Origin: Actinoplanes lutulentus
GTDB lineage: Bacteria > Actinomycetota > Actinomycetes > Mycobacteriales > Micromonosporaceae
Length of the DNA: 64,000 bases
Direction of reading: 5' to 3'
Assembly (NCBI RefSeq): GCF_003259845.1
Contig: NZ_QLMJ01000002.1
Span: 248,001 to 312,000, forward strand
In this document: one piece after another, positions 58,254 through 64,000 of the stretch
Layout of the letters: each line of letters starts with the position of its first letter
How positions within the stretch are numbered: the stretch's first letter is position 1
Program-made: the position numbers and the translations under genes
Notes under the pieces: model-generated
The model's database searches: none
Told to the model about the DNA's origin: nothing
What the model saw: only the letters and a program-made list of their open reading frames with translations

Positions 58254-59084
58254 TCAGTGGGTGGGTGCGGGGAAGAGGGCTGCTGTCCGGCCTGCGTCCG
58301 GGTCGCCGAGCAGGATGCTCTGGTGGAGGTCCTGGAGGCCGGGGGTCGGTTCCACGCCCAGTTCGTCGGCCAGGTACCGGTGCAGGTGGCGGTACTGGGC
58401 CAGGGCGTCCGCCTGGCGGCCGCTTCGGTAGAGGGCGGTCATCAGCAGGGCGTGGCCGCGTTCCCGGAGGGGTTCCTCGGCCACCAGGGCGCGGAGTTCG
58501 GCGATCGCTTCGGCGTGCCGGCCCAGTTCGACGGTGACGGCCACCAGGTCCAGGGCCGCGCCTCGGCAGAGTTCGGTCAGGCGGGCGCGCTGGCCCTCGA
58601 CGTAACCGCCTGCCGCGCCGGCCAGCGGGGTGCCGCGATGCAGGTCCAGGGCGGAGCGCAACGCGGTCGCGGCGGTGGTGTGGTCACCGCGGCGGATCGC
58701 CTCGGCGCCTCGGGCACAGTGCCGGTGGAACAGGTGGACGTCGAGGGAGCCGGGTGGCGCGGTCAGGACGTAACCCCCGCCGATCCAGTCGATCCTGACC
58801 ACGCCACCACCGGCAAGGCCGGCGGCAGACCCACCTCCGGGTACGCGAGCCGGCCCGCACAGCAGCCGGCGGAGGCGGGACAGGTACGTGCGGATCGTGG
58901 CGACCGCTGAGTCCGGCGGGTCGACCGGCCAGATGGCGTCGACCAGCTCGTCGATCGTGGTCAGCAGGCCTTCGCGGAGCAGCAGCACGGCCAGGGTGGT
59001 GCGCTGCTGCGGGGAGCCCAGTGGCACCTCGGCGCCGTGCCGCCACGCCCGGACCGGGCCCAGCAGGGAGAACGAGAGCGTCAT
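58254..59084 (-). CDS. BTAD-domain transcriptional regulator (small SARP)
   Basis: A 276-residue SARP-like activator. The winged helix is SFSLLGPVRAWRHGAEVPLGSPQQRTTLAVLLL with VDPPDSAVATIRTYLSRLRRLL; the BTAD domain covers about 115-265 (YVEGQRARLTELCRGAALDLVAVTVELGRH to RYLADELGVEPTPGLQDLHQSIL). A Gly-rich linker (VPGGGSAAGLAGGG) separates them. No NTPase domain, unlike the AfsR-like protein nearby. ATG 59084 overlaps the hemerythrin stop (ATGA), so the two are co-translated. Confidence 0.88.
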   Translation of the reverse strand: MTLSFSLLGPVRAWRHGAEVPLGSPQQRTTLAVLLLREGLLTTIDELVDAIWPVDPPDSAVATIRTYLSRLRRLLCGPARVPGGGSAAGLAGGGVVRIDWIGGGYVLTAPPGSLDVHLFHRHCARGAEAIRRGDHTTAATALRSALDLHRGTPLAGAAGGYVEGQRARLTELCRGAALDLVAVTVELGRHAEAIAELRALVAEEPLRERGHALLMTALYRSGRQADALAQYRHLHRYLADELGVEPTPGLQDLHQSILLGDPDAGRTAALFPAPTH

Positions 59085-59740
59085 GCGGCGGGACCACGCA
59101 GCGTCGCCATCTGGCGTTCGTACTGGCGTTTGCCGACGATGCGCCACAGCATCCGGCCGGGCAGGGGCACCTTGGACAGGAAGAAGTCCCGCTCGTCGGT
59201 GGTGGCGTCCTCCAGGATCGCGCCGAGGGCCAGGAAGACCTTCTGCTTCGGGACGTTCTCCAGGCCGCGGCGGCCGACCAGCTCCCACTCCTCAAGGGTC
59301 AGATTCTCCTCGACGAGCGGCATCACCAGCTCCTCCTCGTCGGCGAGGTGTTCCAGCAGGACGTCCTGGTGCTCGGCGAGGGCGGCCGCGAGGGCGATGC
59401 GTTCCGGTTCGGTTGCGGTCGCCTCCCAGCGCGGCAGCAGGGTCTCGATGGTGGTGAGTGTGCCGTCGAGGCGTTTGTGCTGGTCCTCCATCCGGTTCAC
59501 CAGGTCGGTGTAGACGGTGGCGCGCGCGTGCAGCAGCGGCCAGATCAGCTCGTCCTCGAGGCCGTGGTGGTGGTGCAGCCCGCCGATGTACTCGCGGACC
59601 GCCTCGGCCACCTGGCGCGCGCGGGCGGCATCTCCGGCGTTCGCCCAGGTGACGAAGCGCAGCAGGAGGGCGGCCTCGCGGCGGAACACCCGATGGATCA
59701 TCACCATCTCCTGGGTGTACGGCGTGGTCGTGACGGGCAC
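59081..59740 (-). CDS. Hemerythrin-domain protein
   Basis: A 219-residue four-helix-bundle protein. Di-iron ligands fit IHRVFRREAALL, HHHHGLEDELIWPLL, MEDQHKRLDG and AEHQDVLLEHLADEEELVMPL. A C-terminal extension (VPLPGRMLWRIVGKRQYERQMATLRG) resembles those of actinobacterial hemerythrins. It could bind O2 or NO or sense redox state. GTG 59740 has AAGGAG 7 nt upstream; 21 earlier codons are not used. The coupled BTAD regulator may respond to what it senses. Divergent from phoX. Confidence 0.88.
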   Translation of the reverse strand: MPVTTTPYTQEMVMIHRVFRREAALLLRFVTWANAGDAARARQVAEAVREYIGGLHHHHGLEDELIWPLLHARATVYTDLVNRMEDQHKRLDGTLTTIETLLPRWEATATEPERIALAAALAEHQDVLLEHLADEEELVMPLVEENLTLEEWELVGRRGLENVPKQKVFLALGAILEDATTDERDFFLSKVPLPGRMLWRIVGKRQYERQMATLRGPAA

Positions 59741-59850
59741 AGCGTTGCTCCTTGAAAAGTCTGCCGGAATTCGAGCGGACAGTGTTCCGGAGCCCACTTG
59801 CAAGCGACTTGCCTTGATGACCGGTCGACGCTGGGTAAACGTGTATCGAC

Positions 59851-59872
59851 GTTCACCTCTCGTTAACCCTCT
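59851..59872 (+). promoter_or_regulatory. PHO box (PhoP binding direct repeats) before phoX
   Basis: GTTCACCTCTC followed directly by GTTAACCCTCT: two 11-bp direct repeats matching the Streptomyces PhoP consensus GTTCACC-N4 in the first unit and with one change in the second. It lies 83 bp before the phosphatase start, so phosphate starvation should induce it through PhoR-PhoP. Confidence 0.85.
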
Positions 59873-59954
59873 CTGGGTGGTCGGCTTTCACCTGGGCTTT
59901 TAGCGTCCGGGCTACTCGCCGCTGGCACGGTGGCGAGAAGACCGAGGAGATTTG

Positions 59955-62075
59955 ATGTCCGACCTGAGTCGCCGGCTTCTTCCGCTGCTGGGCACCCCCG
60001 GACACAGTGGCGGCGCGCGCGACGCGATGACCTGTCTGTACCGCTGTGGCAACGCGTGCGATCACCCAGTTCCGAACAGTTCGGCCAACCCGTACCTCGG
60101 CGACATCGTCAACGCCGAGATGAGCCGTCGTGGTGTGGTCCAGGCCGGCGCCGCGGGCGCCCTGGTGCTGGGTCTCGGTGGTGCGCTCGTCGGCGCGAGC
60201 CCCGCCGCCGCGGCCCCGGCCACCGTTGCCCACCACGGCGGCGGCAGCAAGCCGCAGAAGGCCGGCAAGCTGAGCTTCCAGGCTGTCGCGCCGAACACGG
60301 CCGACGCCGTCACCATCCCGCCGGGTTACCAGACCTCCGTGGTGCTGCGCTGGGGCGACGCGGTGGTGCCCGGCGCGCCCGCGTTCGACCTCACCAAGCA
60401 GAGCGGCGCCACCCAGTCGAAGCAGTTCGGCTACAACAACGACTTCGTCGGCGTGGTCCCGCTTCCGAGCGAAAAGGGCGAGAAGGACCGGGCGCTGCTC
60501 GTGGTGAACCACGAGTACACCAACGAGGACCTAATGTTCCCCGGCTTCGTCAGCCAGGACGCGCTCACCCGTGACCAGATCGAGGCAGCGATCGCGGCGC
60601 ACGGACTCTCCGTGGTGGAGATCGAGCGGGTCGGCCGGACCGGCCAGTGGAAGCCGGTGAAGAGCCGCCGGTTGAAGTACAACAAGCGCATCACGGCGCT
60701 GGAGACCGAGTTCACGCTCACCGGCCCGGCGGCGGGATCGGTGGCGCTGCGGACCGCTGCGGACCCCAAGGGTCGCACCGTCATCGGCACCCTGAACAAC
60801 TGCGCGGGTGGCGTCACCCCGTGGGGCACCGTGCTCTCCGGCGAGGAGAACTTCAACCAGTACTTCGTCGGCGGTGACGCGGTCGACGCGGCCACCAAGA
60901 CCAAGTTCAACCGGTACGGAATCCCGACCACCACGCGGTACCCGAGCGGCTCGCGCAAGTGGGACCGGGTGCAGGAGCGGTTCGACCTGGCGAAGCACCC
61001 CAACGAGGCGAACCGGTTCGGCTGGATCGTCGAGATCGACCCGCTGAACCCGGACGCCCCGCCGCGCAAGCACACCGCGATGGGCCGGTTCAAGCACGAG
61101 GGCGCCAACGTCATCATCTCGCGCAGCGGGCACGTGGTGGCGTACATGGGTGACGACGAGCGGTTCGACTACCTCTACAAGTTCGTCTCCGAGAAGAAGT
61201 ACATCAAGAGCGACGCCCCGTGGGCACGCAAGCACAACCTCAGCCTGCTGGAGTCCGGCACGCTGTACGTCGCCAAGGTCACCGGCGACAGCCCGGTCGC
61301 CGAGATCGACGGCACCGGCAAGCTGCCGTCGGACGGCAAGTTCGACGGTACCGGAATCTGGATCAAGCTGGTCTCCGGTAAGAAGTCGTTCGTCACCGGC
61401 ATGACCGCCGAGGACGTGCTGATCAACACCCGGTTCGCCGGTGACGCGGTCGGCGCGACCAAGATGGACCGCCCCGAGGACGTGCAGCCCAGCCTGCGGA
61501 CCGGCAAGATCTACGCGGCGATGACCAACAACACCAACCGCGGTGTCGGTACGAACCCCGGCGTGGACGAGGCCAACCCGCGTCCGGCCAACAAGCACGG
61601 CCACATCTTCGAGATCGTCGAGGACTGCGGCGACCACACCGCGCTGAAGTTCACCTGGTCGCTGCCGATCGTCTGCGGCGACCCGGCCGCCGCCGACACC
61701 TACTTCGGTGGGTACGACAAGACGGCCGTCTCGCCGATCTCCTGCCCGGACAACGTCGCCTTCGACAGCGCCGGCAACCTGTGGATCTCGACCGACGGCA
61801 ACGCGCTCGGCACCAACGACGGCCTGTTCGCCACGCCGATCGAGGGCAAGGAGCGGGGCCACCTCAAGCAGTTCCTCACCGTGCCCAAGGGCGCCGAGAC
61901 CTGCGGCCCGTTCGTCACCACCGACGACAAGTCGGTCTTCGTCGCGGTGCAGCACCCGGGTGAGATCTCGGGCGCCTCGGTGGAGAAGCCGGCGTCGCTC
62001 TGGCCGGACGGCGACTACGCCAAGCCCGGCGTGATCGTGACCTGGCGTACCGACGGTGGCCCGGTCGGAAGCTGA
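59955..62075 (+). CDS. phoX: PhoX-family alkaline phosphatase
   Basis: A 706-residue secreted phosphatase of the PhoX (DUF839) family. A cysteine-rich lead (MTCLYRCGNACDHPVPNSSANPY) precedes a Tat signal with SRRGVVQAGAAGALVLG and cleavage near ASPAAAA. The catalytic domain has NHEYTNE, TLNNCAGGVTPWGTVLSGEEN (iron/calcium-binding Cys and Glu), RFKHEGANVIISRSGHVVAYMGDDERFDYLYKFV and RPEDVQPSLRTGKIYAAMTNN. It releases phosphate from organic esters outside the cell. ATG 59955 follows GAGGAG at 59944-59949. PHO box at 59851. Confidence 0.94.
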   Translation: MSDLSRRLLPLLGTPGHSGGARDAMTCLYRCGNACDHPVPNSSANPYLGDIVNAEMSRRGVVQAGAAGALVLGLGGALVGASPAAAAPATVAHHGGGSKPQKAGKLSFQAVAPNTADAVTIPPGYQTSVVLRWGDAVVPGAPAFDLTKQSGATQSKQFGYNNDFVGVVPLPSEKGEKDRALLVVNHEYTNEDLMFPGFVSQDALTRDQIEAAIAAHGLSVVEIERVGRTGQWKPVKSRRLKYNKRITALETEFTLTGPAAGSVALRTAADPKGRTVIGTLNNCAGGVTPWGTVLSGEENFNQYFVGGDAVDAATKTKFNRYGIPTTTRYPSGSRKWDRVQERFDLAKHPNEANRFGWIVEIDPLNPDAPPRKHTAMGRFKHEGANVIISRSGHVVAYMGDDERFDYLYKFVSEKKYIKSDAPWARKHNLSLLESGTLYVAKVTGDSPVAEIDGTGKLPSDGKFDGTGIWIKLVSGKKSFVTGMTAEDVLINTRFAGDAVGATKMDRPEDVQPSLRTGKIYAAMTNNTNRGVGTNPGVDEANPRPANKHGHIFEIVEDCGDHTALKFTWSLPIVCGDPAAADTYFGGYDKTAVSPISCPDNVAFDSAGNLWISTDGNALGTNDGLFATPIEGKERGHLKQFLTVPKGAETCGPFVTTDDKSVFVAVQHPGEISGASVEKPASLWPDGDYAKPGVIVTWRTDGGPVGS

Positions 62076-62109
62076 CGTAAAACGATGTAAAGCGATATAA
62101 CCGAAAAAT

Positions 62110-62139
62110 CGGCTGCGGTGCATACGTGCACCGCAGCCG
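62110..62139 (+). terminator. Intrinsic terminator after phoX
   Basis: CGGCTGCGGTGCA and TGCACCGCAGCCG form a perfect 13-bp stem with a TACG tetraloop. GAAAAAT precedes it and TTTTCG follows, so it can work on both strands. It lies 34 bp after the phoX stop. Confidence 0.92.
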
Positions 62140-62294
62140 TTTTCGTACACCGGAAAGGTGGTTTCGCCGGTGATCACGGAGAACCAGGAGGTAAATCTGG
62201 TGAACTCGGGCGCCGGCTGATCCGGGCCGGCCTGATCAGCCGTGTTCATCGGGGGACGAGCAACCGTGGACACGAACACCGGCGGGGGTGACTG

Positions 62295-63824
62295 GTGACC
62301 GACTCACCGACGAGAACGCGACCGGCGGCGGTAACCAGGCCGCCGAGGACGCATTCCGCGGACGTTCCTGAGGTCATCGAGATCAAGCCGCGGAAAAAAC
62401 CGCTGCCCGGCGCGATCGCCCTCCCGGCGATCATCCCCGGCCTGCTCATGCTCGCCTTCGGCCTGGTGCAGGCCGGCCGGCCCGTCCTCAGCTGGGACGA
62501 GGTCACCTCGGCCGAGGTCTCCCAGCGGTCCGTCGGCCAGATCCTCGACCTGGTCCAGAACATCGACGCGGTGTTCGGCTTCTACTACGTCTTCCTGCAC
62601 TTCTGGAGCGACATCGCCGGCACCTCCGAGGTCGCGCTCCGGCTGCCGTCGATCGTGGCGATGGCCGGCGGTGTCGCGGTCGCGGCCGAGCTGGGGCGGC
62701 GGCTCTTCTCGCCGGCGGTCGGCCTCACCACCGGGCTGATCCTCTGCCTCATCCCGAACACCTCGCGGTACGCGGCCGAGGCCCGCCCGTACGCGTTCGC
62801 CTGTTTCTTCTCGGTGCTGGCGATGCTGTTGCTGGTGGCGGCGGTGCGGCGCGGTCACGCGTACCGATGGGTGGGTTATGGGCTGAGCGTGGCGCTCCTG
62901 GGTCTCTCCCATCTGCTGGCCTTGACCACCCTCGTGGCGCACGCGGCGCTGATCGCCATGGTGATGTGGCGGAGGCGCCGCAGGCGCCGGACGCTCGCGC
63001 TGACCTGGGGCGGGACGGTGTGCGTGGCGCTGCTGCCGGTGCTGCCGATCGCCTGGCTCGGCGCGCATCAGGAGGACACCCAGCTGCACTGGGTGGAGCC
63101 GATCACGTTCGCCCGGATCCGGGCCATGCCGTGGGAGATGTTCGGGTCGCGGGAGCTGGCCTGGATGGTGATCGGGCTGGCGGTGCTCGCGTCGTGGCGG
63201 CCGATGCGCCGGCTGGTTCCGATGGCCGCGCTGGTGCTCGGGCCGATGCTGACGCTCGCGGCGGTGTCGGCGCTGGTGTCGCCGATGTGGGTGGCGCGGT
63301 ACCTGCTGGTCGTGCTGGCGCCGCTGGCGATGCTCGCGGCGGTCGCGCTGGTCGGCCGCGGCGAGAGGTCCCGGGTCATCGTGGTTCTGCTGCTGCTCGC
63401 CTTCGTGGCGCTGCCGGGTCAGCACAAGGTCCGTGAGCCGGCCGCGAAGGTCGGACCGGACTATCGGGCGGCGGCCCGGATCGTCGGGGAGTTCCAGCAG
63501 CCCGGGGACGTGATCGTCTACCCGCCGAAGAACCGTGCGCTGCGGGCCGGGATGGATTATTACCTGAACCGGCTGCCCGCGAAGCCGGCCGATCCGCTCG
63601 TCGACGTCCCGTCGGCGGAGACCGGGTGGCTGATCGCCACCGAGTACCCGGCGGCGGGTCATCTGAACGGCGCGAAGCGCATCTGGATGGTGGTCGGTGA
63701 CCGGCGTGCCGACGCGCTGACGGCGCGCGGGGAGCTGCGCCCGATGATCGACAAGGGCTATCAGCGGATCGGCTTCTGGCAGCCGAAACGCGCAACGGTG
63801 GCGCTCTATGAACAGCGTGGTTGA
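62295..63824 (+). CDS. GT39/PMT-like membrane glycosyltransferase
   Basis: A 509-residue polytopic protein. After about 35 cytoplasmic residues and the first helix comes the periplasmic catalytic loop SWDEVTSAEVSQRSVGQIL (Asp-Glu as in GT39/GT83 transferases) and DAVFGFYYVFLHFW; about 10 more hydrophobic segments follow, then a soluble C-terminal part from 390. This is the plan of actinobacterial mannosyltransferases that use polyprenyl-phosphate sugars. GTG 62295 with GGGGG about 5-8 nt upstream. It comes after the phoX terminator, so it is a separate unit. Confidence 0.85.
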   Translation: MTDSPTRTRPAAVTRPPRTHSADVPEVIEIKPRKKPLPGAIALPAIIPGLLMLAFGLVQAGRPVLSWDEVTSAEVSQRSVGQILDLVQNIDAVFGFYYVFLHFWSDIAGTSEVALRLPSIVAMAGGVAVAAELGRRLFSPAVGLTTGLILCLIPNTSRYAAEARPYAFACFFSVLAMLLLVAAVRRGHAYRWVGYGLSVALLGLSHLLALTTLVAHAALIAMVMWRRRRRRRTLALTWGGTVCVALLPVLPIAWLGAHQEDTQLHWVEPITFARIRAMPWEMFGSRELAWMVIGLAVLASWRPMRRLVPMAALVLGPMLTLAAVSALVSPMWVARYLLVVLAPLAMLAAVALVGRGERSRVIVVLLLLAFVALPGQHKVREPAAKVGPDYRAAARIVGEFQQPGDVIVYPPKNRALRAGMDYYLNRLPAKPADPLVDVPSAETGWLIATEYPAAGHLNGAKRIWMVVGDRRADALTARGELRPMIDKGYQRIGFWQPKRATVALYEQRG

Positions 63825-63839
63825 TGGTTAGCTGAGGGC

Positions 63840-64000
63840 ATGAAGGTTCTGCTCCCCGACTCCGTCGAACTCGACCTCACGCTTGACGACGCCGTCATCT
63901 ACGAGGTCGGCAAGCCCATCCCCGACCAGCATCTCGACGCCGAGGTGCTGGTCGTCTGGGGCAACCCGTCCGGCATGCTCGCCGACGCTGCCCGCCGCCT
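63840..64000 (+). CDS. D-isomer 2-hydroxyacid dehydrogenase, N-terminal part
   Basis: The frame starts with ATG 63840 (GAGGG 3-7 nt upstream) and runs off the window after 53 codons. MKVLLPDSVELDLTLDDAVIYEVGKPIPDQHLDAEVLVVWGNPSGMLADAARRL looks like the first beta-alpha unit of the substrate domain of D-2-hydroxyacid dehydrogenases. The NAD-binding motif would lie beyond the window. Confidence 0.6.
   Translation, partial: MKVLLPDSVELDLTLDDAVIYEVGKPIPDQHLDAEVLVVWGNPSGMLADAARR

Overview
The window reads as chromosomal DNA of a high-GC actinomycete, most like Actinoplanes or another Micromonosporaceae member. The signs are very GC-rich third positions, many GTG and TTG starts, dense ATGA-coupled operons, an AfsR/SARP regulator, an actinobacterial PHO box and Tat-exported enzymes. 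I saw no tRNA, rRNA, CRISPR array, insertion sequence or prophage. The taxon is inferred from style and was not searched.

Layout. (1) 1-754: tail of a membrane protein and a LexA-type repressor. (2) 1.47-13.2 kb, minus strand: an 11-gene exopolysaccharide operon, read from 13207 down to 1467. It holds a Wzz/BY-kinase-like protein, TylF-type methyltransferase, split transketolase, two DegT aminotransferases, a GT2, a GNAT fused to an initiating phosphoglycosyl transferase, Wzx, Wzy and a SUMF1-fold protein. A CapD/PglF-type dehydratase diverges from it at 13352. Dehydratase, aminotransferase, acetyltransferase and transferase together suggest an acylated 4-amino-4,6-dideoxysugar as the first sugar. 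(3) 15.1-20 kb: a giant DUF4011/Upf1-like helicase with a C-terminal nuclease-like domain. (4) 20-23 kb: DedA, then a TetR/MFS efflux pair with two operators. (5) 23.7-26 kb: a membrane GGDEF-EAL protein. (6) 26.2-35.4 kb: a five-gene oligopeptide-type ABC importer followed by TetR, DUF3237, CocE-type hydrolase and amidase, probably uptake and hydrolysis of an amide or peptide-like compound. (7) 35.7-40 kb: MarR diverging from an SDR, amidohydrolase, MaoC hydratase and acyl-CoA ligase operon. (8) 40-45 kb: sirtuin, small membrane protein, alpha/beta hydrolase, GMC oxidoreductase and Baeyer-Villiger-like monooxygenase. (9) 49.6-45.2 kb, minus strand: NsrR-type regulator, flavohaemoglobin, PAS protein and GGDEF-EAL in one tight row. 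(10) 49.7-53.7 kb: secreted GH43 and GH51 arabinan-active enzymes. (11) 53.8-59.7 kb: an AfsR-like regulator, an EamA transporter, a BTAD regulator and a hemerythrin. (12) 59.9-64 kb: a PhoX phosphatase behind a PHO box, a GT39-like membrane glycosyltransferase and the start of a 2-hydroxyacid dehydrogenase.

The strongest unexplained signal is three families of interspersed palindromes between genes. Family A is a 55-bp palindrome always found as a tandem dimer of exactly 118 bp (three loci). Family B is a 39-bp palindrome (four copies). Family C is a 59-bp palindrome (two copies). They lie almost only between convergent gene ends. Every other convergent pair in the window overlaps or nearly abuts.
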